Source of the DNA: Hyphomicrobiales bacterium
GTDB taxonomy: Bacteria > Pseudomonadota > Alphaproteobacteria > Rhizobiales > Beijerinckiaceae
Length of the DNA stretch: 54,442 nucleotides
NCBI GenBank assembly: GCA_027483505.1
Contig: JAIXUP010000043.1
Span: 1-54,442, forward strand
Direction of reading: 5' to 3'
Part shown: positions 35,616 to 43,727 of the stretch, piece by piece
Layout: each line of letters opens with the position of its first letter
Position numbering within the stretch: the first letter of the stretch is position 1
Notes under the pieces: model-generated
What the model was told of the DNA's origin: nothing
Seen by the model: only the letters and a program-made list of their open reading frames with translations
The model's database searches: none
Translations under genes and position numbers: made by a program

Positions 35616-36302
35616 CTAGCGCCGGACCCGGCCGCCGGCCTGCTCGATCAGCCGCGCAACGTCAGCCTGTCCCTTTGCGAAGGCATGCGCCAGCGGCGTA
35701 ACCCCGTCACGATCCGCCAGATTCGGATCAGCCCCCGCCTGCAAGACGAGGCGCGTCGCTTCCTGATGGCGTGTGCCACCCTGGCCGAGGATCACGATTT
35801 CCAGCAGACAGGTCCAGCCAAGGTTGTTGACGTGATTGACGTCAATCTGCGTCGTCAGCAGCAGCCGGATCGTCTCGACATGTGCGCGCTCGCAGGCTGG
35901 AATCAGCGCGTTGCCGCCAAAGCGATTGCGGATCGAAAGATCAGGCCCGCGCGGGATCATCTTCGCGACGATCTCGGCCCGGCCCTGCGCGCCAGCCAGC
36001 AGCCACGGCGTATCGCGATTGGCTGCCTGCACATTGATGCTTGCGCCAGCGTCCATCAGCGCTTCGGCGATGGCGACGTGATTGCCGTTGACCGCAAGAA
36101 GCAGTGCTGTCTGGCCAGCACGGTCCTGCGCATCGACAGGCGCTTTCGCCGCCAGCAGGGTCTGCACCCGCGCCAGATCACCGCGTCCGGCGGCCGTGAT
36201 CAACTCCGTCCCTGCATGAGCTTGCGCCATGGTTGGCTCCGATTCATGGATCAGAAGCGCCGCCATGGCGGCGAAAAGGAAAACGGCCCGTATCAGAGTC
36301 AA
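35616..36302 (-). CDS. exported ankyrin-repeat protein
   Basis: A 228-residue protein with a signal peptide (MTLIRAVFLFAAMAALLI, cleavage near AQAHA) followed by about five ankyrin repeats. Examples are GRGDLARVQTLLAAKAPVD, GQTALLLAVNGNHVAIAEAL and GVTPLAHAFAKGQADVARLI. The start is TTG 36302, with GGAGGGG about nine bases upstream; no ATG precedes the signal peptide in a sensible place. The TTG overlaps the TGA of the deaminase-like gene (TTGA), so translation is coupled. It is presumably periplasmic and a likely protein-binding partner for the upstream product. Confidence 0.85.
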   Translation of the reverse strand: MTLIRAVFLFAAMAALLIHESEPTMAQAHAGTELITAAGRGDLARVQTLLAAKAPVDAQDRAGQTALLLAVNGNHVAIAEALMDAGASINVQAANRDTPWLLAGAQGRAEIVAKMIPRGPDLSIRNRFGGNALIPACERAHVETIRLLLTTQIDVNHVNNLGWTCLLEIVILGQGGTRHQEATRLVLQAGADPNLADRDGVTPLAHAFAKGQADVARLIEQAGGRVRR

Positions 36303-36733
36303 GGTTTGGCCCCTCCCGGTGCGCCATGGTCGCGCCCTTCGGGGCCGACACGCATGCTGGAAATCCTGGCCCTGGCCAGCGAGCGCTGGCAAATCGCGCA
36401 TGGGGGAGACGTGGCGAAGATCACCGCGCCGGACAAGTCCTCGCGCCCCATCTGCCGTTGGGCATCCCACAGGGCGACGCGCTCGGCATGCGCATCCGGG
36501 TTCCTGTCGGTGATGACGCGGCTGCGTCCGCTTCCGATGATGCGGCCATCCAGCACCACGACCGCCCCGTAGGGCTGGTCGCCGGCGGCCACTGCGGCGT
36601 CGCGCAGGCGCGCTGCCTCGACGGCAAAGACGTTGCTCTGCGCCTGCGCCCTGCCTTGCGTATCGAACAGCCCAAACCAGCTGACTGCTGCTGCAAGCCC
36701 TTGCCGACGGGTCAGATGTGGAACGCTGGCCAT
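36299..36733 (-). CDS. Tat-type exported nucleoside/cytidine-deaminase-fold protein
   Basis: A 144-residue protein with the zinc-binding deaminase motifs DAHAERVAL (H82, E84) and SPPCAICQ (C112, C115). The first 32 residues look like a Tat signal (LTRRQGLAAAV, then AQAQ), so the folded zinc enzyme may be exported. The domain ends soon after the second motif (ARISSMRVG), shorter than TadA-type enzymes. ATG 36733 is used because the signal begins there; the frame opens at 36799. It overlaps the ankyrin gene by four bases. The substrate is unknown and could be a free base or nucleoside, a pterin, or a nucleic acid. Confidence 0.8.
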   Translation of the reverse strand: MASVPHLTRRQGLAAAVSWFGLFDTQGRAQAQSNVFAVEAARLRDAAVAAGDQPYGAVVVLDGRIIGSGRSRVITDRNPDAHAERVALWDAQRQMGREDLSGAVIFATSPPCAICQRSLARARISSMRVGPEGRDHGAPGGAKP

Positions 36734-36914
36734 GACCCCATCCTTGCCTGGAAAATGCCGATCTTGTCGAAGGGACTTGCCTTGACTCAGATCCCGCAAC
36801 GCGCCCGGAATGCTCTGCTTTCAGCTCTCCCTGAGAGCGGTGTTTGCCTGAACCAGTTGAATGGCCAGCCTTCTCTGCGCGAACCGGAAAATCATCGGTT
36901 CGACGAGGAGTGGC

Positions 36915-36989
36915 TGGTGCCGGCGGAGAGGATTGAACTCCCGACCTTCGGTTTACAAAACCGCTGCACTACCGCTGTGCTACGCCGGC
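36915..36989 (-). tRNA. tRNA-Thr(UGU)
   Basis: Read on the minus strand, 75 bases fold as a cloverleaf. The acceptor is GCCGGCG/CGCCGGC with discriminator A and an encoded CCA. The anticodon loop is TTTGTAA (anticodon TGT), and the T arm carries GTTCAATCC. The top of the anticodon stem has one non-Watson-Crick pair. It reads ACN codons with a preference for ACA. Confidence 0.95.
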
Positions 36990-37000
36990 ATCTGATCGGC

Positions 37001-37029
37001 TGAATAGCCGCGTCGGCGGTTTGTGGCAA
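37001..37029 (-). promoter_or_regulatory. probable tRNA-Thr promoter
   Basis: On the minus strand TTGCCA (37024-37029) and TATTCA (37001-37006) are 17 bp apart. The -10 ends about 11 bases before the tRNA 5' end, so transcription would start almost at the mature end. Moderate match to a sigma-70 promoter. Confidence 0.5.
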
Positions 37030-37063
37030 CCCGGGCATGATCGGGCTGCGCAATAAAAGCGGT

Positions 37064-37099
37064 CCAAGAAAATGGCCCAAGAAAATGGCCCAAGAAAAA
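37064..37099. repeat. 13-bp tandem repeat, nearly three copies
   Basis: The unit CCAAGAAAATGGC occurs at 37064-37076 and 37077-37089, then partly at 37090-37099. The last copy supplies the A-run (T-run on the minus strand) of the adjacent MFS terminator. Possibly slippage-prone. Confidence 0.8.
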
Positions 37100-37117
37100 C
37101 CCGCCATCGCTGGCGGG
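37095..37117 (-). terminator. rho-independent terminator of the MFS gene
   Basis: On the minus strand CCCGCCA-GCGA-TGGCGGG (37100-37117) forms a perfect 7-bp stem followed by TTTTTC. It lies 82 bp beyond the MFS stop and also insulates the downstream tRNA-Thr region. Confidence 0.85.
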
Positions 37118-37198
37118 TGTCCGGAAGTTGCCCCGGCCTGACCGGGGTGTGGAGGACCGGTCCGTTTGACGGGACCAGTCCTCGGTTTCGGTTGTCGG

Positions 37199-38899
37199 TC
37201 ACTTCACCGTGTCGAGATCGCGATCCTTGGTTTCCGTCACGAAGAACACGCCGATGACGACGGTCATCAGGGCGAACCCCACGGGGTACCAGAGGCCCGA
37301 ATAGATATCGCCGGTGGAGGCCACGATGGCGAAGGATGTCGCCGGCAGCAAGCCGCCGAACCAGCCATTGCCGATGTGGTAGGGCAGGGACATGGCGGTG
37401 TAGCGAATGCGTGTCGGGAAGAACTCGACCAGGGCAGCCGCGATCGGGCCGTAGACCATGGTCACATAGATCACCATCACGGTGAGCAGCACGATGACCC
37501 AGAGGGCCTGCGGGTTGGCAAGGGCGGAGAAGAAGCCATCGACCTTGACCTTGCCAGCGTCGTTGGCGGCGGGATAGCCAGCCTTGATGGCTTCCGCCGT
37601 CAGGGCCGTGTTGAAGGCAGCTGCTGTCGTGAAAGGCACTTCCGTGTTGTTCACGGTAACCTTCATGGCGGAACCTGCTGGCGCCGTGACCAGGCTGTAC
37701 TTGAGGGCCTGCTGCGACAGGGTGCGACGCGCCACATCGCAGGGTTCTGTGAACTGGCGGATGCCGACCGGATCGAACAGCGAACCGCACTTGGCAGGAT
37801 CAGCCGCAACCTGAATGGTCACGCTTGACAGCGCCTTGTCATAGGTCGGGTTGGCAGCCTTGGTCAGCGCCCCGAAGATCGGGAAATAGGTGAGCGCTGC
37901 AATCAGGCAGCCTGCCAGGATCACAGGCTTGCGGCCGATTCGATCCGACAGCGAGCCGAAGACGATGAAGCCGCCGGTGCCGAGGATGAGCGACCATGCG
38001 ATCAGCACGTTGGCTGTCAGAAGATCGATCTTGAGGATCGCCTGCAGGAAGAACAGGGCGTAGAACTGGCCTGTATACCAGACCACGGCCTGACCAACGA
38101 CAAGGCCGAACAGCGCGATGATCACGATCTTGGCGTTCTTCCATTGGCCGAAGGCTTCAGAGAGCGGTGCCTTCGAGTGGGTGCCCTCTTCCTTCATCTT
38201 CTTGAAGGATGGCGACTCCTGCATCTGCAGGCGGATCCAGACCGAGATCGCGAGCAGCAGGATCGAACCCAGGAACGGAATGCGCCAGCCGCCCTTGAGG
38301 CCGAAGAACAGTTCAAGATCCGTCTGGAAATTGGCTTCGCCCATTTGGATGCGCAGGCCCACGATGACGAAGAGCGAGAGCAGCAGGCCGAGCGTGGCCG
38401 TGGTCTGGATCCAGGAGGTGTAGAAGCCGCGGCGTCCGACGGGGGCGTGTTCTGCGACGTACACGGCAGCGCCGCCATACTCACCGCCGAGCGCGAGGCC
38501 CTGAAGCATGCGCAGGGCGATCAGCGCGACCGGAGCGATCCAGCCGATCTGGGCATAGGACGGCAGGAGGCCGACGAGGAAGGTCGATGCCCCCATGATC
38601 AGGATGGTCACGAGGAAGGTGTACTTGCGCCCCACAAGATCGCCGAGGCGGCCGAACACCAGCGCGCCGAACGGGCGGACCAGGAAGCCTGCGGCGAAGG
38701 CCAGCAGGGCGAAGATGTTGCGGGTGTTGACGTCGAAGGCGGAGAAGAATTGCGCACCGATGATGGCGGCGAGCGACCCGTAAAGATAGAAATCATACCA
38801 TTCGAAAATCGTGCCGAGCGATGAGGCCAGGATGACCTTCTTCTCGCCTGCGGACATGGGACGTGGCGCTGCCGTCGTCCCGGTTGCTGCCATGCTCAT
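37199..38899 (-). CDS. MFS transporter, metabolite:H+ symporter (MHS) family
   Basis: Twelve-helix major facilitator of 566 residues. N-terminal signature is SLGTIFEWYDFYLYGSLA, followed by GRLGDLVGRKYTF (MFS loop 2-3 motif) and ALGGEYGGAAVYVAEHAP, all characteristic of the sugar/dicarboxylate/MHS transporters. A second loop motif is GSLSDRIGRKPVI. Between two late helices there is a hydrophilic insertion of about 110 residues with two Cys (AKCGS, EPCDV), probably outside the cell and disulfide-bonded. GGGGAG precedes ATG 38899. Monocistronic, with its own terminator. Substrate probably an organic acid; not determinable. Confidence 0.9.
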   Translation of the reverse strand: MSMAATGTTAAPRPMSAGEKKVILASSLGTIFEWYDFYLYGSLAAIIGAQFFSAFDVNTRNIFALLAFAAGFLVRPFGALVFGRLGDLVGRKYTFLVTILIMGASTFLVGLLPSYAQIGWIAPVALIALRMLQGLALGGEYGGAAVYVAEHAPVGRRGFYTSWIQTTATLGLLLSLFVIVGLRIQMGEANFQTDLELFFGLKGGWRIPFLGSILLLAISVWIRLQMQESPSFKKMKEEGTHSKAPLSEAFGQWKNAKIVIIALFGLVVGQAVVWYTGQFYALFFLQAILKIDLLTANVLIAWSLILGTGGFIVFGSLSDRIGRKPVILAGCLIAALTYFPIFGALTKAANPTYDKALSSVTIQVAADPAKCGSLFDPVGIRQFTEPCDVARRTLSQQALKYSLVTAPAGSAMKVTVNNTEVPFTTAAAFNTALTAEAIKAGYPAANDAGKVKVDGFFSALANPQALWVIVLLTVMVIYVTMVYGPIAAALVEFFPTRIRYTAMSLPYHIGNGWFGGLLPATSFAIVASTGDIYSGLWYPVGFALMTVVIGVFFVTETKDRDLDTVK

Positions 38900-39222
38900 G
38901 GCGTTTCTCCCCGTGTTGTTTCCCGACAGAGGCCGCACCTGATGCTGGTCGTTGCTGCTCCCCGATGCGCGGTGTCCGGCGCCAAGGGAGTCCCAGCTGT
39001 TTCGGCTCTCCTGCCTATGGGGTTACGCCCGGTGGTGGCGAATCTGAATATACCAATTGGTCGTGTGACTTTAGGTATAATACGAAATGTTTATGTGATT
39101 TAGCGGACGCGCCCTGTGCCATGGGTCTCAACGAACGGCGGTCGATCAACTTTGATGACTCGCCAAGCCCGTTGCGCTGCGCTAGCATTTTGCTTGGAGG
39201 CCGTGTGAAACAGGAGTGCGCC
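38900..39222. promoter_or_regulatory. divergent spacer between MFS gene and small secreted-protein gene
   Basis: 323 bp without a convincing gene, containing an unusually AT-rich block (about 39040-39105). It includes a perfect 10-base palindrome ACCAATTGGT (39052-39061) and TATAAT (39076-39081), a plausible -10 for the plus-strand gene. The palindrome could be an operator for a regulator of the MFS gene. No regulator gene is adjacent. Confidence 0.45.
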
Positions 39223-39714
39223 ATGCTGCGCCCGCAAATCCGTGCATCCCTCATGACCATCACCGTCGCCGCAGCGCTTGCGGCGATTGCATCACCAGCC
39301 CTTGCTCAGCCTGCCTTGCCCGCGAAAGGTTTCGCCACGCAGGGCGTCCGCCCGTCGCCGGTTGCGGTGCGTCCGCCCGCCCGCCCGTCGCGACCGATCA
39401 TCCAGAACGCCTATCTCGGGAGCGTTCTTCCGTTCTATGGCTACGCCTACCGCCAGACGGTGATCATCGAGCGTAACGCGCCCGGACCAGCCGCCACGCA
39501 GCTGATTATCAACACGATCCCTACGATCGTCGGAATCCGGCGCCCGCCGGAAGCGCAACCGCTGATCTATCGGATCGGAGACGGCGGTGGCGCGCGCCTC
39601 GTCAACCGCGGCATGCGTGAGCACCGGCTGGCGGAGCACAGCCGCATGCGGCAGGCCCGTTCAGGAGCCGCCGCGCCCGATGCGGGCGGTGCGCGTTTCA
39701 TCCTGGTGCGCTGA
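39223..39714 (+). CDS. small secreted protein of unknown function
   Basis: A 163-residue protein I do not recognise. It has a clear Sec signal peptide (RASLMTITVAAALAAIASPALA, cleaved before QPALP). The mature part is rich in Pro and Arg (VRPSPVAVRPPARPSRP), then has a hydrophobic, possibly beta-forming middle (LIINTIPTIVGIRRPP), and ends with a basic tail (REHRLAEHSRMRQARSG). It is probably periplasmic. AGGAG is eight bases before ATG 39223. It stands alone, convergent with rlmB over a 15-bp gap. No domain was identified. Confidence 0.75.
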   Translation: MLRPQIRASLMTITVAAALAAIASPALAQPALPAKGFATQGVRPSPVAVRPPARPSRPIIQNAYLGSVLPFYGYAYRQTVIIERNAPGPAATQLIINTIPTIVGIRRPPEAQPLIYRIGDGGGARLVNRGMREHRLAEHSRMRQARSGAAAPDAGGARFILVR

Positions 39715-39729
39715 TGCGCCCTGGCTGGG

Positions 39730-40581
39730 TCAGCCGCCGAGCCTGAGATGGGCTGAATAGAGCGCGATCGCCGTCGCGTTGGAGACGTTCAGGCTCTTGA
39801 TCGAACCCGGCATGTCGAGCCGCGCGACGGCATCGCACAGGCCCATGGTGCGCTGGCGCAGGCCCTTGCCTTCCGCGCCCATCACGAGGGCGAGGGGGCG
39901 CGTGAGCTTGATTTCTTCGTAGGATGAGGGCGCCTCTGAATCGAAGCCGACACACATGTAGCCTTCATCCTTGAGCTGCAGCAGCGCGTCGCCGAGATTG
40001 CGGACCGGGATGATCGGGACATGTTCGAGCGCGCCCGAGGCGCTCTTTGCCAGCACGCCGGTTGCGTCCGGCGAGTGGCGGACCGTGACGATGACGGCGC
40101 CCACACCGAAGGCAGCGGCCGAGCGCAACATCGCGCCGACATTGTGCGGATCGGTGATCTGGTCGAGCACGAGCACCAGCGCGTCCTGCCCGAGGGACTT
40201 CAGCGTCGGCGGTTCCAGAGGGTCGCATTCCAGATAAAGCCCCTGATGCACAGCGTCAGGCGTCAGCAGCCGGTCGATCTCGCCGGGGCGGACCAGTTCG
40301 ACCGGGCAGGGGGGCTCGCCGATCTCCTCTCGGACGCGGATCATGGCGTTTTCGGTGGCCATCAGGCGACGAAAGTGGCGCTCCGGATTGCGCAGCGCTT
40401 CGGCGACAGGATGCCAGCCATAGAGCACCGTAACGTCCAGCGGCATGGGCGGCCTCGGCCCACGGCTGCGATTGCCTCCAAAGCGGTTCCGGCCCGGGCC
40501 GCCGTCCTGCGGACGGCTGGCGCTGTAGGGCCGTTTGCCGAAGGGTTTGCGCGGGCCTTTGGGCCGATCACCGTCAGTCAT
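39730..40581 (-). CDS. rlmB: 23S rRNA (guanosine-2'-O)-methyltransferase RlmB/TrmH family
   Basis: SPOUT-class methyltransferase of 283 residues, likely methylating G2251 of 23S rRNA. The N-terminal 50 residues are basic and disordered. An L30e-like substrate-binding domain begins at LYGWHPVAEALRNP. The three SPOUT motifs follow: DPHNVGAMLRSAAAFG, LALVMGAEGKGLRQ and MPGSIKSLNVSNATAIALY (core SLNVSNATAIAL). ATG 40581 has AGGACAGG upstream and is preferred to the in-frame start at 40635. The 275 bp between it and the next operon show no gene. Confidence 0.92.
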   Translation of the reverse strand: MTDGDRPKGPRKPFGKRPYSASRPQDGGPGRNRFGGNRSRGPRPPMPLDVTVLYGWHPVAEALRNPERHFRRLMATENAMIRVREEIGEPPCPVELVRPGEIDRLLTPDAVHQGLYLECDPLEPPTLKSLGQDALVLVLDQITDPHNVGAMLRSAAAFGVGAVIVTVRHSPDATGVLAKSASGALEHVPIIPVRNLGDALLQLKDEGYMCVGFDSEAPSSYEEIKLTRPLALVMGAEGKGLRQRTMGLCDAVARLDMPGSIKSLNVSNATAIALYSAHLRLGG

Positions 40582-40856
40582 TGCGCCTGTCCTGTTCTGC
40601 GGGGCCTTATGGACCAGCTTGCGGCGCCGCGCCACCCCGCCGCGGGCGCCGTGGCCCGGCCCAACGACATCCTTGCACTTCGCAGCATGCTACGCGACAC
40701 TTGACGGCAGCGCAGCGCCAACAGCGGATTTCAGGGACAACGAGTCGGACCAATGCAGCATTTCTCCGGCCGTCCAGCCTGCGCGGATCACCAACTCGCC
40801 ACCGATGGGTCGGCGGCAGCGGTCCGATTGACCGCAAACGCGCAGACCATCGCGGC

Positions 40857-41843
40857 ATGACAACCGCGCGCCGCGTTCTCAAGACGCTTGTTCGCAACGG
40901 GCTGGCGGCCATCCCGACTGTCCTCGCCATTGTGATTCTGAATTTCTTCCTGCTCCAGCTGGCTCCGGGCGATGCGGCCGATGTGATTGCGGGCGAGTCG
41001 GGCGCGGCCACCGAGGAATCCATGCGGCAGCTGCGGGCGCGGCTCGGACTTGATCTTCCGGTGGTGGCCCAGTTGCAGGCCTATCTGTCAAATCTGGCGC
41101 AGGGCAGCCTGGGCTTCTCGCCGCGCTACAACATGCCTGTAGCCGATCTCATCTTCCAGCGCCTGCCGCAGACGCTTATGCTGCTCGGGATGGCGCTCGG
41201 CTTCGCCTTCGTGCTTGGCGTCACGCTCGGCACTGTCATGGCCCTGAATGCCGGGCGCTGGCCGGACAGGATGATCTCGGTGCTGACGCTGCTGCTCTAT
41301 TCGGTGCCCGGCTTCTGGATCGGGCTGATGCTGATCGTGCTATTCTCGATCAAGCTGGGCTGGCTGCCCAGCGGCGGGGCCGAGACCATCGCGTCTGGCT
41401 TCACGGGGCTTGACCTCGTGCTGGACCGCTTGCGGCATATGATCCTGCCATCGCTGACCCTGTCGCTGTTCTTCATCGCTGTCTATGCGCGGCTGACCCG
41501 CGCGGCGGTGATGGAGGTGGCTGAACAAGACTTCGTCCGGACAGCGCGCGCCAAGGGACTGTCAGGTTTCACGGTCGGCTTCCGGCATGTGCTGCGCAAT
41601 GCGCTCCTGCCAGTGACGACGCTGGCCGGCATGCATATCGGCGGTGTGCTGGGCGGCGCGGTGGTGGTTGAGACAGTGTTCAGCTGGCCCGGCCTCGGAC
41701 GCCTCGCTTTCGAAGCCGTGCTGCGGCGCGACTACAATGTCCTGCTTGGCGTCCTGCTGCTCTCGTCCTTCGTGGTGATCATTGCCAACATGCTGGTGGA
41801 CCTGCTGCAGGCGTGGCTCGATCCGCGCATCGAGGTGCGCTGA
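40857..41843 (+). CDS. ABC transporter permease, DppB type (second system)
   Basis: Permease of 328 residues with about six helices, first gene of a second oligopeptide-type importer. The first helix is LAAIPTVLAIVILNFFLLQLAPGD (VILNFFLLQLAPGD conserved). The coupling motif is DFVRTARAKGLSGFTVGFRHVLRNALLP (core RTARAKG). The end is DLLQAWLDPRIEVR. ATG 40857 is chosen because the family N-terminus begins there; its ribosome-binding site is weak. No binding-protein gene precedes it, unlike the system at 29997. Confidence 0.9.
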   Translation: MTTARRVLKTLVRNGLAAIPTVLAIVILNFFLLQLAPGDAADVIAGESGAATEESMRQLRARLGLDLPVVAQLQAYLSNLAQGSLGFSPRYNMPVADLIFQRLPQTLMLLGMALGFAFVLGVTLGTVMALNAGRWPDRMISVLTLLLYSVPGFWIGLMLIVLFSIKLGWLPSGGAETIASGFTGLDLVLDRLRHMILPSLTLSLFFIAVYARLTRAAVMEVAEQDFVRTARAKGLSGFTVGFRHVLRNALLPVTTLAGMHIGGVLGGAVVVETVFSWPGLGRLAFEAVLRRDYNVLLGVLLLSSFVVIIANMLVDLLQAWLDPRIEVR

Positions 41844-42730
41844 TGGCCGCCGTCACCGACATGGCTGGATCACCGGCCGCGCCGCAGGAGGGGCGGCGCC
41901 GCGCGCTCAGGGCCTTCCTGCGCAATCCCGCCGGCATGATCTCGCTGGGCTTCCTGCTGTGCGCCGTCGCCCTGGCGCTGGCCGCACCGCATCTGTATCC
42001 GGAAGACCCGCTGTCGATGGTGGCGAGACCGTTCCTGTGGCCGGGGCAGAACGCCGCCTATCCGCTCGGGACGGATTCGCTCGGCCGCGATGTGGCCGCC
42101 GGGGTCGTCTGGGGCACGCGCATTTCTCTGCTGGTCGGCTTCTGCGCCATGGCGCTGGGGATCAGCCTCGGGCTGCTGGTCGGTGCGGTCGCGGGCTATT
42201 TCGGCGGGCGGGTCGACGACGCGCTGGTCAAGTTCATCGAGATTTTCCAGACGCCGCCCAGTTTCGTGCTGCTGGTTGTGCTGGTGGCCATCGCCCAGCC
42301 GGCGATCAGCACGGTCATCGTCGCGATCGCGCTGGTCACCTGGCCGACGGCGGCCCGTCTGGTGCGCGCCGAATTCCGGTCGCTGCGCGAGAAGGACTTC
42401 GTGATGGCGGCGCGCGGCCTTGGCTATGGCCATGCCCGCATCATCTTCCGCGAGATTTTGCCCAACGCCCTGCCGCCGCTGATCGTGAGCGCCTCGGTGC
42501 TGGTGGCGACCGCGATCCTGATGGAGGCCGCGCTGTCTTTCCTGGGCCTGAGCGATCCGAATGTGGTGAGCTGGGGCAGCATGATCGGGGCGGGCCGGGA
42601 ACTGCTGCGGACTGCCTGGTATCTGTGCGCCGTGCCGGGCGTCGCGATCGTGCTGACGGTGCTCGCGCTCAATCTTCTCGGCGACGCGCTGAATGATTCC
42701 CTCAATCCGCGCGTTTCGGCCAAGCGGTAG
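41843..42730 (+). CDS. ABC transporter permease, DppC type (second system)
   Basis: Permease of 295 residues, coupled to the previous gene by TGATG. DppC features are LGTDSLGRDVAAGVVWGTR, the coupling motif DFVMAARGLGYGHARIIFRE (core AARGLGYG), and LNLLGDALNDSLNPRV. It has about six helices with the substrate path typical of Opp/Dpp transporters. The following ATPase starts 7 bp later. Confidence 0.92.
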   Translation: MAAVTDMAGSPAAPQEGRRRALRAFLRNPAGMISLGFLLCAVALALAAPHLYPEDPLSMVARPFLWPGQNAAYPLGTDSLGRDVAAGVVWGTRISLLVGFCAMALGISLGLLVGAVAGYFGGRVDDALVKFIEIFQTPPSFVLLVVLVAIAQPAISTVIVAIALVTWPTAARLVRAEFRSLREKDFVMAARGLGYGHARIIFREILPNALPPLIVSASVLVATAILMEAALSFLGLSDPNVVSWGSMIGAGRELLRTAWYLCAVPGVAIVLTVLALNLLGDALNDSLNPRVSAKR

Positions 42731-42737
42731 CGCCCGG

Positions 42738-43727
42738 ATGACCGTGCCTTTGCTTGACGTCCATGACTTGACCATCGCGTTTCCGGCGGCACGGCCGGTG
42801 CGCAACCTGTCGTTCAGCGTGGCGGGCGGCGAAACGGTGGCGATCGTTGGAGAATCAGGATCGGGCAAGTCGCTGACGGCGCTGGCGCTCATGCGGCTTC
42901 TGCCGGGGGCGGCGCGCATCAGCACCGGGCGCATCAGCTTTGACGGGCAGGATCTTGCCGTCCTCAGGGAGCCGGCGATGCGCAAGGTGCGCGGGGCGCG
43001 GCTGGCAATGATCTTCCAGGAGCCGATGACGTCGCTCAACCCGGTTCTCACAATTGGCGCACAGATCGTCGACGTGCTCAGGTTGCACGAGAACCTGTCC
43101 CGCCAGGCGGCGCGGGCGCGGGCCATCGAACTGCTCGATCTGGTACGGGTTGCCGATCCGCACCGGCGCATCGACGACTATCCGCACCGGCTGTCCGGCG
43201 GCATGCGCCAGCGCGTCATGATTGCCATCGCGGTCGCTTGCGGACCAAGGCTGCTGATCGCGGACGAGCCGACGACGGCGCTTGACGTGACCATACAGGC
43301 GCAGGTGCTGGACCTGCTCGACGGCTTGCGCCGCGATCTCGGCATGGGCCTGCTGCTGATCACCCATGATCTCGGCGTGGTCGGTCAATGGGCCGACCGG
43401 GTCGTCGTGATGTATGCCGGGCGCAAGGTCGAGGAGGGGGTGCCGGAGGTGATCCTGCACCGCCCGCGCCACCCCTACACCGAAGGGCTGTTGGCCGCTT
43501 CGCCTCGCACAGCTGAGGGATCGAGCTACCGCGACGGGCTGCTGCGCGAAATCCGCGGCAGCATCGCCAGCGCCGCCGGCGAGCAGGGCTGCCCGTTCCG
43601 GCCGCGGTGCCCGAAGGCTGCGCCCGACTGCGGCCACGCGCCGCCGCCGGCTGTGGTCGTCGAGCCAGGGCATCTGGCTGCCTGCCCCGTGCTGAACCCG
43701 CCGGAGGCGCGCGATGCCGTTGCTTGA
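42738..43727 (+). CDS. ABC transporter ATPase, DppD type (second system)
   Basis: ATPase of 329 residues. Walker A is GESGSGKSL, the Q-loop is [12 protein letters not shown], the signature is LSGGMRQR, Walker B is [12 protein letters not shown], and the switch is LITHDLGVV. The C-terminal Cys cluster is [18 protein letters not shown] 42738 gives a normal N-terminus ([12 protein letters not shown]). It overlaps the next ATPase by 14 bases. Confidence 0.93.
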   Translation: MTVPLLDVHDLTIAFPAARPVRNLSFSVAGGETVAIVGESGSGKSLTALALMRLLPGAARISTGRISFDGQDLAVLREPAMRKVRGARLAMIFQEPMTSLNPVLTIGAQIVDVLRLHENLSRQAARARAIELLDLVRVADPHRRIDDYPHRLSGGMRQRVMIAIAVACGPRLLIADEPTTALDVTIQAQVLDLLDGLRRDLGMGLLLITHDLGVVGQWADRVVVMYAGRKVEEGVPEVILHRPRHPYTEGLLAASPRTAEGSSYRDGLLREIRGSIASAAGEQGCPFRPRCPKAAPDCGHAPPPAVVVEPGHLAACPVLNPPEARDAVA

